Numbered from the stretch's first letter, positions 16,609 to 27,175 are shown. The stretch: DNA of 64,000 nt from Bifidobacterium sp. WK012_4_13 (GCF_041080835.1 NZ_CP129683.1:248001-312000); one strand, 5' to 3'. Program-made: numbers and translations. Notes: generated from the letters alone by a model not told the origin.

Positions 16609-17856
16609 ATGAGTGATGATGTGAACATGGCTCGATCGGGAGCCGTCAATGAGGGAAGGCATGGGAATGAACCCGGCGCCGTCGGCGCTGTCGCAGAGGC
16701 GGGTTTTGCAGGCAAGGGTTTCTCAGGTGCGGGTTTCGAAGGTGCTGATGAGATGCATCCGATGCCCGGAATGGAGGCTTCCCAGATTCTCAGATCGGCG
16801 CACAAGATTGCGATTGCCGGACTTGGTCTTATCGGGGGTTCGCTTGCATTGCGGTTAGCCGAACGCGGTCGCTTCGTCGTCGCGTGGAATCATAACGACA
16901 GGCCATACGAAGCTGCAAGGTCCCATCGCATTCGCTGCGTCGACTCGCTTGAGGAGCTTGCCGCTGGCAAGCCTGACGTCCTGATCCTTGCCACGCCACT
17001 GGCCGCCATGCCCGAGATGCTTGCAAGGCTTGCGCCCGTCATCTCCGCATCGACGACGCTGACCGATGTGGGAAGCGTCAAGGCGATGGTCCGCAGACAG
17101 GTCGAGGAGGCAGGGCTTGCCGATTGCTATGTCGGCGCTCATCCGATGGCTGGGAATGAAAGATCGGGATTTGCCGCGGCTGATTCGAAGCTTTTCGACG
17201 GTGCGCTGTGGGCGCTCAGCGTCGAGGAGTCCACTTCCTATGACAGATATCTCACAGTCGCAGACATGGTCACGCAAGGCGTCGGCAACGCAGTCATCAC
17301 CTTGAACGACGAGATTCACGATGCGAGTGCCGCCATGATATCCCATATGCCTCACGTCGTCTCGACGGCGCTGTCCGCCATGTTGGTCGATTCCGGCAAC
17401 CGCAATGTGGAGGCGGCTCTCGCAGCCGGTTCATGGCGCGACATGACACGGGTCTCGTTGACCGATCCCGATAGAACGATGGCCATGGTCGAGGAGGATG
17501 CGGTCAATGTCTCGGCCCTGCTCAGAAAGATGGCAGCAAGGCTTGGCACTGTCGCAGACTCGCTCGAACAGCTTGATGGCATGGATGCCACAGAGGCGTC
17601 GGTCCATGGCGCAAGGCAGGAGCTGCGAAGGTTCTTCCAATCGCCAGAACCGTTCAGGGCATATAAGCGCCGTGAAAGCGACGTCTCGTGCCCTGCCGCC
17701 CATGTTCACGGGCAGCAGGGGCAGGCAGGCGAGCGTGACATCGTCATACCGAAGCAGGGTTGGCAGGGATATCTACTCGGATCAGCGCAGTCAGGAGAAC
17801 GGGTGATCCGGTTCACTGGCACGCACGCGGCCACCGTCGTCACTCGTAGTCTCTGA
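16609..17856 (+). CDS. tyrA: Prephenate dehydrogenase
   Basis: TyrA oxidatively decarboxylates prephenate to 4-hydroxyphenylpyruvate for tyrosine synthesis. The 415-residue chain has an unusual ~65-residue Gly/Ala/Met-rich N-terminal extension. The nucleotide fold IAIAGLGLIGGS follows (Gly71 to Gly76), then LTDVGSVKAMV, the substrate motif GAHPMAGNERSGF, and a helical dimer domain with HMPHVVSTALSAML. A later in-frame start could remove part of the extension, but no better ribosome site was found. The C-terminal ~90 residues are divergent. It probably forms an operon with pheA. Confidence 0.93.
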   Translation: MSDDVNMARSGAVNEGRHGNEPGAVGAVAEAGFAGKGFSGAGFEGADEMHPMPGMEASQILRSAHKIAIAGLGLIGGSLALRLAERGRFVVAWNHNDRPYEAARSHRIRCVDSLEELAAGKPDVLILATPLAAMPEMLARLAPVISASTTLTDVGSVKAMVRRQVEEAGLADCYVGAHPMAGNERSGFAAADSKLFDGALWALSVEESTSYDRYLTVADMVTQGVGNAVITLNDEIHDASAAMISHMPHVVSTALSAMLVDSGNRNVEAALAAGSWRDMTRVSLTDPDRTMAMVEEDAVNVSALLRKMAARLGTVADSLEQLDGMDATEASVHGARQELRRFFQSPEPFRAYKRRESDVSCPAAHVHGQQGQAGERDIVIPKQGWQGYLLGSAQSGERVIRFTGTHAATVVTRSL

Positions 17857-17894
17857 CTGCTGGGAATCCACGGCGCTGGCATAAGGCAGGCGGT

Positions 17895-20525
17895 CTATTC
17901 GCTGGCCACCGCATTGAGCACCGGAACCTTGAGCGCTTTTCTCGCAGGCGGCAGACTGGTTATCATGCCGACGAGTATCGCCAGAATCACGAAGCCCACG
18001 AGCTCGCCGACCGGAATGTTGAGCTCGGTGAGTCCCTGACTTGCATAGAGCCTTCGAATGACGACCCCTGCGGCAGTGCCGACGATCAGTCCCAGAATCG
18101 TGCCGAATACGGATATCATCGATGCTTCGATCGCAATCATTCCGCGTATCTGTCCTCTACCGGCGCCGATCGCCCGCAGCAGCCCTATCTCCTTCGTTCT
18201 TTCGGACACAGAGAGTGCGAGCGTATTTACGATCCCGAAGATGGCAATCAGGATGGACAGGGCGAGCAGGGCGTTGAGAATGAGCAGCACCTGATTGACC
18301 ATTGAGCTGATGCTTGACTTGTATTCGTCCTTGGTCATCACGCTGATCACATAATACGGTTTGACGGCCTTGATCAGGTCAGCCTTGAGATTCTTGAGAT
18401 TCTGCCCTGCATCGGCCTTGACATAGGCTTGGGCGATGAACCGTGTAGATTCTGTGGTGAGCTTGGCAGCAGTCTCCTGATTCACATATATGCTGCCTGA
18501 GAATATGGAGTTGTCCGATATCGCACCGATGGTCAGCTTTTCGGTACCCTGCGCGGATTTGACCGAGATGCTCTGACCGACCTGCCAGTCATTGTCATCG
18601 GCCACGCTTTTGGATACGACGAGCTGGCCCTTGTCCATTGCCTGCTTGGCGTTCCCAGCGGTGTCGACGGGATCGTAGACATCGGTGAACAGCGAAGGCT
18701 GAGCCATGTACGTTGTGGGCTTGTCAGTCGTTCCTGGGTAGCTTATGTCCATCATGTAGGCGATGCTGCTGATGGATTTGACCCCCTTCACCTTCTTCAT
18801 CGCATCGATGCCCTGCTGGGGAATTCTGCCCATGCCCCCATTGGCGAGGACTGCGAAGTCTGCCTTGATGCCGCTTTCGATGATGCCCGAAACGGAGGCA
18901 TTCACGGAGGATGCCATCACGCCGAGGCAGCTGACTATGGCGACGCCCACGAACAGAGCGGCAGCCGTATTGGCAGTGCGACGCTTTGAACGGGCCAGGT
19001 TTCGAGAGGCCAGACGGCCCGTCACGGGGAATGCGAGCGATGGTATCCATCCAAGAATCCTGCTGACAGGCTGCACGATGGCGGGGGCCATGACGATCGT
19101 TCCCAGAAGAATCAGTGCTGCGCCAATGCCCAATGAAATGGCCGGATTGGTGGAATTCAACCAATCCCAAGGCGTCTGCTTTCCGTCATTCGAGAGTATC
19201 CATGACAGACACCAGAAGCCGACTCCGAAAACGATCATCGCAAAGCCGAGGATGCCTCGGACACGCGTCGGCTTCTCGGGGTTGACCGTCTCGTTCATGG
19301 CCTGCAATGGCGGGGCGAGCGACGCATGGCGCGCTGGCAGCGCGGCTCCGATCAGCGAAACGGCAACGCCTACGATAACGCCCACGATCATGTCGGGAAC
19401 GGTCGGATTGGATGAACCGGTGAGTGTGGACCCTGACTGACTGATTCCATACACGATCAGCTTTATCATGCCCCAGCCAAGTCCGATGCCGATGCCTGAA
19501 CCGACCACGCCCAACACGATCGCCTGGATCACGACCGTGAGGAATACCTGGCTCGGCGAGGCGCCGACAGAGCGAAGCAGAGCATATCCACGCATGGATT
19601 CGCGGACGATCATCGAGAAGGTGTTGGCTATGATGAACGATCCCACGAACAGCGCTATCAGTGCGAAGATGAGGATCATCGGTTGAATGAATCCGAGTGA
19701 ATCCTGCGTCGACTTGGTTTTTTCGGCCCGCATCTCATCGCCCGTTATGGCAGTGGCCTTGGAGCCGGATGGAATGGCAGCGTTGACCTTGTCCGCAAGC
19801 TGCTGCTGTTGCTGCTGTGTGAGGGCGTTTCCATGATTCGCATTCCCATACAGGCCTATCTCATCGATTTTCGTCGTAGAGCCAGATGTCTGCTGGTAGA
19901 GAGCCTTTGCGCCACTCTCATCGATGCCGAGAATGATCGCACCGGCCTGACTTGACTTGGTCGAGAATACGCCGACGACCTTGACCTTCGCCGGACCTGT
20001 CGGATAGACCAGTGTGGTGCTGTCACCGACCTTCAGTCCTGCGCGAGATGCGGCATAGGAATCCAAGGCAAGCTCACTGGAATTCTTGGCATAGGTGCCT
20101 GAAGTGAATGTGACGGAACGCCAGGAATCCTTGCTGCTGAAACCCGTGGCGAGGGTAGGCGCACCCGTCGTTGCGACGGCATTGCCATCCTTGCCGACCA
20201 GCACGAGTCCCGAGACCGTATAGAGCGGGGAAGTGCCGCTCACTCCTTCGACATGGCTTGCCGTGTCTATCAGGGAGTCGGAAATGAGATTGTAGTCCGA
20301 ACTGCTGGATAAGGAAGTGCTTGAATCGTCCGTGTTCTTCACGGTTCCACGAACGTAGACGTCGGCGTCCGCATTCGTGGAGAGCATTTCGCTGACCTGG
20401 TTGTTCAGCATCTCCCTGAAGCAGAATGAGCCGACGACGAATGCGACGCCGAGCGCGATGGCGATAATCGACATCACGAATCGAGAGAAATGAGAGCGAG
20501 CGTCTCTAAGACCTAGTTTGATCAC
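17895..20525 (-). CDS. ABC transporter permease, FtsX/MacB type
   Basis: An 876-residue inner-membrane permease with two FtsX-like repeats. An N-terminal helix (FVMSIIAIALGVAFVVGSF) leads to an extracytoplasmic MacB-type periplasmic-core domain (about 40-275). A block of helices near 280-400 follows, then an extra pair of helices (about 425-490), a second extracytoplasmic domain, and a C-terminal trio of helices including GLLRAIGAGRGQIRGMIAIE. It overlaps the upstream ATPase gene by 4 bp, so the two form one exporter. Such systems export lipids, peptides or antibiotics, or remodel the envelope; the cargo is unknown. Confidence 0.92.
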   Translation of the reverse strand: MIKLGLRDARSHFSRFVMSIIAIALGVAFVVGSFCFREMLNNQVSEMLSTNADADVYVRGTVKNTDDSSTSLSSSSDYNLISDSLIDTASHVEGVSGTSPLYTVSGLVLVGKDGNAVATTGAPTLATGFSSKDSWRSVTFTSGTYAKNSSELALDSYAASRAGLKVGDSTTLVYPTGPAKVKVVGVFSTKSSQAGAIILGIDESGAKALYQQTSGSTTKIDEIGLYGNANHGNALTQQQQQQLADKVNAAIPSGSKATAITGDEMRAEKTKSTQDSLGFIQPMILIFALIALFVGSFIIANTFSMIVRESMRGYALLRSVGASPSQVFLTVVIQAIVLGVVGSGIGIGLGWGMIKLIVYGISQSGSTLTGSSNPTVPDMIVGVIVGVAVSLIGAALPARHASLAPPLQAMNETVNPEKPTRVRGILGFAMIVFGVGFWCLSWILSNDGKQTPWDWLNSTNPAISLGIGAALILLGTIVMAPAIVQPVSRILGWIPSLAFPVTGRLASRNLARSKRRTANTAAALFVGVAIVSCLGVMASSVNASVSGIIESGIKADFAVLANGGMGRIPQQGIDAMKKVKGVKSISSIAYMMDISYPGTTDKPTTYMAQPSLFTDVYDPVDTAGNAKQAMDKGQLVVSKSVADDNDWQVGQSISVKSAQGTEKLTIGAISDNSIFSGSIYVNQETAAKLTTESTRFIAQAYVKADAGQNLKNLKADLIKAVKPYYVISVMTKDEYKSSISSMVNQVLLILNALLALSILIAIFGIVNTLALSVSERTKEIGLLRAIGAGRGQIRGMIAIEASMISVFGTILGLIVGTAAGVVIRRLYASQGLTELNIPVGELVGFVILAILVGMITSLPPARKALKVPVLNAVASE

Positions 20526-21508
20526 AGCTTCAATCCCGTCTCGTCGCCGTTATTGCCGTCCTCAGGGAAGTCGACCGGTGCCGCGGCTTCCGTGGACTCT
20601 TCGTCTCTGACGCCCTCGTCCATTTCGGCCATCCCACTGTCTGATCGGTCGGCATCGTGGTCGTCCGCCCCCTCCTCTGCGAACACCGCGAGAATCTCGT
20701 CATATGTGGGCTGCTTCATGTCATTGGTGATGCGTCCGTCGGCAAGCACCAGCACCCGGTCCGCATAGGATGCTGCGCGCGGATCATGGGTGACCATGAC
20801 GATGCTCTGACCATAGCGTTGCACCGAGGACTTAAGGAAGCCCAGCACTTCGCCACTCGATTTGGAATCAAGATTGCCTGTCGGTTCGTCGGCGAATATC
20901 ACCGATGGACGTGACATCATCGCCCGTGCACATGCGACGCGTTGCTGCTGACCTCCGGAAAGCTGGCTCGGACGGTGCGTCAGGCGTGACTGCAGACCGA
21001 CGACATCGACAATATGATTGAACCAGTCACGGTCAATCTTCTTCTTCGAAATCTCAAGCGGCAGCACGATGTTCTCTTCGGCGCTCAGTGTGGGAATGAG
21101 ATTGAATGACTGGAAGATAAAGCCGATCTGTTCACGGCGAAGCTTGGTGAGCTGCTTCTGCGTCATCGATGAGACTTCAAGGCTTTCCACAAGCACGGTG
21201 CCGGAATCCGGAGTGTCCAGCCCAGCCATGCAGTGCATGAGCGTTGACTTTCCCGAGCCTGAGGGGCCCATGATGGCGGTCATCTTCCCACGTTCGAAAT
21301 CGACGCTGACATGGTCGAGTGCCGTTACCACGGCATCGTGGGTGCCATAGGTCTTTGTCAGGTCACTGGCGGATGCCACGATCCCATTCCCATCGTTCGT
21401 GGACGAGCCGATGCCTTCGTCGCCGGGAATGCCCCCGAACTGCGTTGGACGGGCATCTTCAGCGGAATTGTTGTGTGAGCGAGCTTCGTGTGCTGCATGA
21501 CGGGCCAT
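20522..21508 (-). CDS. ABC transporter ATP-binding protein, MacB/LolD type
   Basis: The protein has 328 residues. The nucleotide-binding domain covers about 43-265, with Walker A GPSGSGKS (81-88), Q-loop [16 protein letters not shown], signature LSGGQQQR (183-190) and Walker [14 protein letters not shown]. It has about 40 hydrophilic residues in front and about 60 acidic residues behind the domain, which are not part of the family core. It is coupled to the permease by an ATGA-type overlap. A candidate extended -10 (TGTGATAAT on the minus strand) lies at 21575-21583, giving a leader of about 60 nt. Confidence 0.93.
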   Translation of the reverse strand: MARHAAHEARSHNNSAEDARPTQFGGIPGDEGIGSSTNDGNGIVASASDLTKTYGTHDAVVTALDHVSVDFERGKMTAIMGPSGSGKSTLMHCMAGLDTPDSGTVLVESLEVSSMTQKQLTKLRREQIGFIFQSFNLIPTLSAEENIVLPLEISKKKIDRDWFNHIVDVVGLQSRLTHRPSQLSGGQQQRVACARAMMSRPSVIFADEPTGNLDSKSSGEVLGFLKSSVQRYGQSIVMVTHDPRAASYADRVLVLADGRITNDMKQPTYDEILAVFAEEGADDHDADRSDSGMAEMDEGVRDEESTEAAAPVDFPEDGNNGDETGLKL

Positions 21509-21574
21509 AACTTACCAATCCATATCAGGTTGTTCGTTGCACATTCCCTGATGCTCAATGTGCGACTGTGAATA

Positions 21575-21583
21575 ATTATCACA
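21575..21583 (-). promoter_or_regulatory. Candidate extended -10 promoter for the ABC exporter operon
   Basis: On the minus strand the sequence reads TGTGATAAT, a good extended -10, about 67 nt upstream of the ATPase start. No convincing -35 was identified. Confidence 0.35.
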
Positions 21584-21821
21584 ACTAGGTTTCTACCCTT
21601 TCATCCTAGAGTGATGCCCGGTCCGGCTGGTGGAAGTTTATTCGTAAGCGCAGTCGGCAAGGGACTTCCCACTGCAGCTGGATGCGACCCCTGACGTTTC
21701 CCTGGACATGAATCGCGGCTACAGTGGAATCGCGGAATGCACGTGATGACATGGTGCAATCCGAATGCGTGCAAGTCATCGTTGAACGATGCGGCTTCAA
21801 TGGGATTGGAGGATTGCGGCG

Positions 21822-22766
21822 ATGCGCCTTGAGGATCGGCTTGATGCCTTTGACACATACATGTTCGCGGTCGTCGGTGCGGGAAGGCTGACGGTCAGGG
21901 CGTACTCTTCCGATATCCGTCAATGCCTGAGGATCCTGAGGTCAATGGGCGTGGAAACGCTCGCCGAGGTCACGATCCAGGATTTGCGTGCATGGCAGGC
22001 CGATGTCGCCCAGGACCACGCCAAGTCATCCGTCGCTCGCAAGACTGCCGCAGTCCGTCGATTCTTCGCCTATTGCCTGGCGCATGACGTCATTGAGAAC
22101 GACCCTGCCGCCTCGCTCATGACTCCGAAGCTTCCCAAGGTCCTGCCGGAGGTGCTCACCGAACATGAGGCCAAGGATCTGATGGATCAGGTCGATGACG
22201 ATGCCATCGATGCCGGCGATGTGCAGGGAAGGCATTCGACGCAATCATGTCTGGCAATACGCGATGCCGCGATACTCGAGCTGCTGTATGCGACGGGCAT
22301 GCGTGTCGCAGAGCTTACGGGGATGAACGTCCAGGACATAGATTTCTCGCAGCGCACCGTCCGAATCACAGGGAAGGGCAACAAGCAGAGGGTCGTGCCC
22401 TTTGGCAATCCTGCGGCGCGGGCATTGCAGGCCTGGCTCGAGGGTCCACGCTCACAGATATTGAAAAAGGCAAGCAGCGCTAGGTTTGATGCCGACGCCG
22501 CATTCCTTGGCGCACAGGGTGGACGCATCGGTCAGCGCCAGGTAAGGGAGCTCGTCCACCGACATGCCGAAGTGGCGCATGTCCCAGACATCAGTCCGCA
22601 TGCGCTTCGTCATTCCGCGGCCACCCACCTTCTGGATGGCGGTGCCGACATGCGCGAGGTGCAGGAAATGCTCGGACATTCCTCATTGAGCACGACGCAA
22701 CGTTACACGCATGTTTCAATCGAGCAATTAAAGGCGAAATACGCCCTGGCATTTCCACGCGAATAA
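21822..22766 (+). CDS. xerC: Tyrosine site-specific recombinase XerC
   Basis: A recombinase of about 314 residues. The start ATG at 21822 is preceded by GGAGG at 9 nt, better than the upstream ATG at 21789. The N-terminal core-binding domain covers 1-105 and the catalytic domain 110-305. The catalytic set is complete: Arg161 (YATGMRVAEL), Lys185 (GKGNKQR), His260 and Arg263 (HALRHSAATHL), His286 (MLGHSSLSTTQ) and Tyr295 (RYTHVS). It would pair with XerD (8956-9897) at dif under FtsK control. The XerC and XerD labels rest on neighbourhood only. The 180-bp gap to the next gene shows no assigned feature. Confidence 0.88.
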   Translation: MRLEDRLDAFDTYMFAVVGAGRLTVRAYSSDIRQCLRILRSMGVETLAEVTIQDLRAWQADVAQDHAKSSVARKTAAVRRFFAYCLAHDVIENDPAASLMTPKLPKVLPEVLTEHEAKDLMDQVDDDAIDAGDVQGRHSTQSCLAIRDAAILELLYATGMRVAELTGMNVQDIDFSQRTVRITGKGNKQRVVPFGNPAARALQAWLEGPRSQILKKASSARFDADAAFLGAQGGRIGQRQVRELVHRHAEVAHVPDISPHALRHSAATHLLDGGADMREVQEMLGHSSLSTTQRYTHVSIEQLKAKYALAFPRE

Positions 22767-22946
22767 GTGATATATTGCAAGGTCTGAGCAAAAAATCCGT
22801 CTCTACGCCCCGCATGTGCACCGGAATCCAAAAACTGCGACTAGTATGAACATGTCGGGCTGGCGCAGAGGTACGCTGCGCTCAGCAGCTGGGGGAGTTG
22901 CATGCCGCTCGACAGAAAGACGTCGGGGTAGGGGTACAACAGATTC

Positions 22947-23930
22947 ATGCTGAAATTCATAGCAAAACGCATAACGAACTATGTAGTCATGCTGTTCGTT
23001 GCCATTTCATTCACCTATTTTCTTGCATCCTCGTTCATGCATCCTCGCTCGAACTACGAGCAACGCACGCCTCGGCCGCCACAGGCTTCGATCGATCGAA
23101 GCCTGGATCTGGCGAACATCAACGATCACACTCCTGTGCTGTCGCGCTACTTCACCTGGCTCAAGGACATCGTCATGCACTGGAACTGGGGTCTGACGCC
23201 AACGTTGGATTCCGTCAACAGCACCTTGGCTCCGCGAATCTGGGCATCGACGGAACTCGTCACCTTGGCGACCATCCTGTCGATACTCTTCGGCGTGATG
23301 CTCGGCATATATACGGCCGAACGCCAATACAAGTGGCAGGACCGCCTCTTCGGATCCTTCGCGACCTTCTTCCTCGTCATTCCAACCGCAGTGTTCGCGC
23401 TTATCGTCGTGTTCGCAGCCATCAGCGTCAATGACTGGTTTGGATTCCGTCTGTTCTATGTCACGGGCCTTTCCAGCTACTCGGGCGGCAACCTGTTCCT
23501 CAAGCTCGCCGATTTCGGACAGCATCTCTTCCTGCCGACGATCGTGCTCACCATTCTGGGCATGGTCACCTACCATCTGACGCAGCGCACCTATCTGCTT
23601 GACGAGATGCACGCCGACTACGTAAGAACGGCCCGCGCCAAGGGCCTGACGAAGCGACAGGCGATTCGCAAGCACGCGCTCCGTGCCTCGCTGATACCGA
23701 CCGCCGTGAACGTCGCATTCTCGATAGCCTCCGTTTTCACAGGTGCCGTGATAACCGAGTCGATCTTTGCCATCAATGGAATCGGCAACTATTTCATCAC
23801 GGCAATCAATAACAATGACATCAATTCCTCTGTCGCCATCGCGGCATTCGGCGGCGTATGCACGCTTGCAGGAGCCCTTCTGGCAGATATCGTTTCTGCG
23901 TGGCTTGATCCGCGCATAAAAATGAGTTGA
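22947..23930 (+). CDS. Peptide ABC transporter permease, DppB/OppB type (system 1)
   Basis: This 327-residue inner-membrane subunit of a peptide importer is the first gene of system 1. An N-terminal helix (TNYVVMLFVAISFTYFLASS) is followed by about 80 extracellular residues. The BPD_transp_1 domain then has five helices and the EAA coupling loop DYVRTARAKGLTKRQAIRKHALR (about 225-247). The family pairs it with a DppC-type permease, and indeed one starts 18 bp downstream. The ribosome site is weak (GGGTAGGGG, rather far from the ATG). Two full sets of these genes occur in the window. Confidence 0.93.
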   Translation: MLKFIAKRITNYVVMLFVAISFTYFLASSFMHPRSNYEQRTPRPPQASIDRSLDLANINDHTPVLSRYFTWLKDIVMHWNWGLTPTLDSVNSTLAPRIWASTELVTLATILSILFGVMLGIYTAERQYKWQDRLFGSFATFFLVIPTAVFALIVVFAAISVNDWFGFRLFYVTGLSSYSGGNLFLKLADFGQHLFLPTIVLTILGMVTYHLTQRTYLLDEMHADYVRTARAKGLTKRQAIRKHALRASLIPTAVNVAFSIASVFTGAVITESIFAINGIGNYFITAINNNDINSSVAIAAFGGVCTLAGALLADIVSAWLDPRIKMS

Positions 23931-23948
23931 TTGGAACAGTGAACGACA

Positions 23949-24914
23949 ATGAGTGATTCCACAGCAACGAATACCGCCGCAACCGTGCAGGCTGCACAGG
24001 ATAATCTGAACACGCCACCGGTCCAGGGTGACGAGACTTCTGGAAATGTGAAGCATATCGGCTATCTGGGACTGATCGTCAGGCGCTTCATGCGTCAGAA
24101 GAGCGCCATCGTGGGCGTCGTCATACTGCTGCTCCTGATTGTGCTGGCGCTGTTCGGTTCGCATCTGAGCAAATGGTCCTTCGACGATCCGGATTTCACC
24201 GCGCTTTCCGCAGGTCCGAGCGCATCCCACTGGCTGGGTACCGATCCTGGCGGTTCGGATCTGTTCGCGCTGCTGGTTCATGGGCTGGGCAAGTCACTGA
24301 TGATAGGCATCATCACCTCGGTCGCCACGACCTTCATCGCTGCAATCATCGGCACAGCGATCTCGTTCTTCCAAGGCTGGTTCGAGCGTGTGGGCATGTG
24401 GGTGCTTGACATGCTGCTTGTCATCCCAACCTTCCTGCTGATAGCCATCATCGTTCGCGCCGCGAACGCCACGGCGGGCTGGATCTGGCTTATCGTCGGC
24501 CTGACCATGTTCGGCTGGGTCGGCTACGCACGAATCCTGAGAACCCTGACGCTGTCACTGCGCGAGCGTGACTATGTCAAGGCAGCACGTTTCATGGGGG
24601 TCTCATCGTTCAAGATCATCCTGCGGCATCTGATTCCCAATCTGGGATCGGTGCTCATCATCAACACCGTTCTCGGAGTCGTCGGCGCCGTGAACTCCGA
24701 AACCGCACTGTCATATCTTGGTCTCGGAATCAAGGCCCCTGATGTCTCGCTGGGTTCGATTCTGCAGACGGGCGCAAGCACGACGATGACGGCTCCCTGG
24801 CTGCTGATATTCCCCTCCATCGCACTGATCCTGCTGACATTCAGCATGCAGCTCATCGGCGATGGCCTGAGGGATGCCATGGATCCCAACTCTCGGGCGA
24901 GTGGCGAGGCCTAG
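23949..24914 (+). CDS. Peptide ABC transporter permease, DppC/OppC type (system 1)
   Basis: A 321-residue membrane subunit. An N-terminal cytosolic stretch of about 55 residues is followed by a helix (AIVGVVILLLLIVLALFGSH). The periplasmic segment has the DppC signature HWLGTDPGGSDLFALLVHG. The core helices and the EAA loop RDYVKAARFMGVSSFKIILRH (about 200-220) contact the ATPase. It ends DGLRDAMDPNSR, as usual. It lies between the OppB-type gene and the fused ATPase gene, which starts 58 bp later. Confidence 0.94.
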   Translation: MSDSTATNTAATVQAAQDNLNTPPVQGDETSGNVKHIGYLGLIVRRFMRQKSAIVGVVILLLLIVLALFGSHLSKWSFDDPDFTALSAGPSASHWLGTDPGGSDLFALLVHGLGKSLMIGIITSVATTFIAAIIGTAISFFQGWFERVGMWVLDMLLVIPTFLLIAIIVRAANATAGWIWLIVGLTMFGWVGYARILRTLTLSLRERDYVKAARFMGVSSFKIILRHLIPNLGSVLIINTVLGVVGAVNSETALSYLGLGIKAPDVSLGSILQTGASTTMTAPWLLIFPSIALILLTFSMQLIGDGLRDAMDPNSRASGEA

Positions 24915-24972
24915 AGGCAATGGCGTCGATGCGAGATATCACAGCGTACATGAGACAAGCAAGGGGATTAAC

Positions 24973-27140
24973 GTGGTAAGTGCAGATACAATTGAGCGCG
25001 ACGACATTCTGCAGGCAGAGTTGCTTGAATCGGAAGGCCCCAAGGGCGCGCCGCAGGGCGACCCGATCATGCAGGTACGAGACCTGAAGGTTTCGTTCGC
25101 GACCGAGGCGGGCGTGTGCAGGCCGTTCGAGGCGTCTCATTCGATCTGTGGCGAGGGCGCACGCTGGGCATCGTAGGTGAGTCTGGTTCGGGAAAGTCCG
25201 TGACCGCACTTTCGCTGATTGGCCTGCTTGACGACAACGCGAAGCTTGAGGGTTCGGTCAGGATGAATGGCGAGGAACTCATCGGCAAAAGCGACGAGGA
25301 CATGTCGAAGATCCGCGGCGAAAAGATAGCGATGGTGTTCCAGGACCCACTGTCCGCCTTGACGCCGATGTTCAACATCGGCGATCAGATAGCCGAAGGC
25401 TTGAAGATTCACCATCCTGACATGTCTGCCAAGGACATACGCGAACGCTGCATCGAGCTGCTTGGAATCGTGGGCATTCCTCATCCTGAGGAACGGCTCA
25501 CCAGCTTCCCGCACCAGTTCTCGGGCGGCATGCGTCAGCGTGTGATGATAGCCATAGCCATCGCGAACAATCCCGACGTGATCATAGCGGACGAGCCCAC
25601 GACGGCGCTCGACGTGACGATCCAGGCGCAGATTCTCGATGTGCTTGCCGTCGCTCAGAAGGAGACGGGTGCGGCGGTCGTGCTCATCACCCACGATCTG
25701 GGCGTCATCGCCGGAGCTGCGGACGATGTGCTGGTCATGTATGCAGGCAAGGCCGTCGAACGTGCAAGCATCGATGCCATATATCGCTCACCGTCCATGC
25801 CCTATACGATGGGTCTGCTCGGAGCCGTGCCAAAACCCCATGTACATGCGAACCAACGCCTTGTCCCCATTCAGGGAACCCCGCCGTCGCTGGTCGACAT
25901 TCCGAAAGGTTGCCCGTTCTCGCCGCGTTGCCCGCTTGCAACGGAGGAATGCACGAAGCTCGAACCGTCGCTGACGACGGTGAATGCCCAGACTGGTCAT
26001 CTTGCGGCCTGCATCAAGCTCGATTACATCCGAAGGAACAACGTCAAATACAGCGATGTCTTCCCGATTCCCAAGCCTTTGCCTGCGAAATGGGCCGATG
26101 TGCCGCGTGACAAGCGACCGACCGTGCTCGACGTGCAGCATCTTGAGAAGCATTTCCCGCTGACAGGTGGCGGCCTGTTCAGACGGACCACGGCCAAGGT
26201 CGCGGCGGTCGATGACGTCACCTTCAACATCCATCAGGGCGAGACCCTTGCCCTTGTCGGGGAATCCGGCTCGGGAAAGTCCACGACTCTGATGGAGATC
26301 ATGAACCTGCTCAAGCCCGAGAATGGCAAGATAGTGGTTCTCGGACACGATGTCTCCAATATCAGGCATCGTGCCGAACGCAAGGCGTTGCGCCGTGATC
26401 TGCAGATGATCTTCCAGGATCCGATGAGCTCTCTCGATCCGCGCATGCCCATATATGACGTGCTGGCGGAGCCTCTGAAGGTTCACCACTGGTCCAAGGA
26501 ACACATCAATCAGCGAATCGGGGAGCTGATGAAGCTCGTCGGATTGAATCCTGACTATGTCGATCGCTTCCCGATCCAGTTCTCCGGCGGGCAGCGCCAG
26601 CGCATCGCCATCGCGCGTGCCCTTGCCACCAGTCCCAAGGTTCTGCTGCTCGATGAGCCCATCGCGTCCCTGGACGTTTCGATACAGGCTGGCATCATCA
26701 ACCTGCTTGAGGATCTGCAGGCGAAGCTGCAGATATCGTATCTGTTCGTGGCCCACGATCTTGCCGTCATCCGGCATATCTCGGATCGCGTCGCCGTCAT
26801 GTATCTTGGGCAGGTCGTCGAGTTCGGAGAAACGGACGAGGTATTCACCCATCCGAGACACCCTTACACCCAGGCCCTGCTGTCGGCGATTCCCGTCCCC
26901 GATCCCGAAATCGAACGAAGCCGCCACCGCATCCTGCTCAAGGGTGATCTGCCATCGCCGGCAGAGCAGATCGTCGGCTGCCGCTTCGCATCACGATGCC
27001 CGCTCAGGCTGACGCTGACGCCTGAACAGCAGCATATGTGCGATTCCGTCAGGCCACGGCTGAAGTCAGATCAGGAGAACGAGAGCGAATTCGCATGCCA
27101 CTTCCCACTGGAAGTGAGCGAAAGCGTGAGGCCTTTCTGA
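24973..27140 (+). CDS. Fused OppD-OppF peptide transporter ATPase (system 1), frameshifted near 5' end
   Basis: Two ABC ATPase domains lie in one chain. The GTG at 24973 follows AAGGGGA, and its frame encodes the first strand, [19 protein letters not shown]. At 25114-25118 (GTGTG) the frame moves by one base to continue [27 protein letters not shown]. Restoring GTGGTG would join the two parts exactly. Domain 1 has Walker [18 protein letters not shown] and [11 protein letters not shown]. The Cys-rich cap [15 protein letters not shown] follows. Domain 2 (from [13 protein letters not shown]) has its own [17 protein letters not shown] and [11 protein letters not shown], and ends in another Cys cap. 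If the indel is real, reinitiation at GTG 25116 could still yield a nearly complete protein. Confidence 0.85.
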
Positions 27141-27159
27141 CTTTCATGCAATCAATCCG

Positions 27160-27175
27160 TGCGTAGCATTACGCA
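27160..27175. promoter_or_regulatory. Palindromic operator candidate upstream of oppA-like gene 1
   Basis: TGCGTAGCATTACGCA is a perfect 6-4-6 inverted repeat that ends 21 nt before a candidate -10 box (TATACT, 27197-27202), covering the expected -35 region. It could also be a weak stem at the end of the upstream operon, but it lacks a T-tract. Confidence 0.45.

Noticed and set aside
21822-22766. Xer recombinase as a mobile-element integrase
   Set aside because: The chain has normal XerC length and motifs, with housekeeping neighbours and no attachment-site repeats or phage genes around it.
25110-25120. Programmed frameshifting in the OppDF1 gene
   Set aside because: There is no slippery heptamer or downstream pseudoknot; GTGTG fits a simple one-base loss better.
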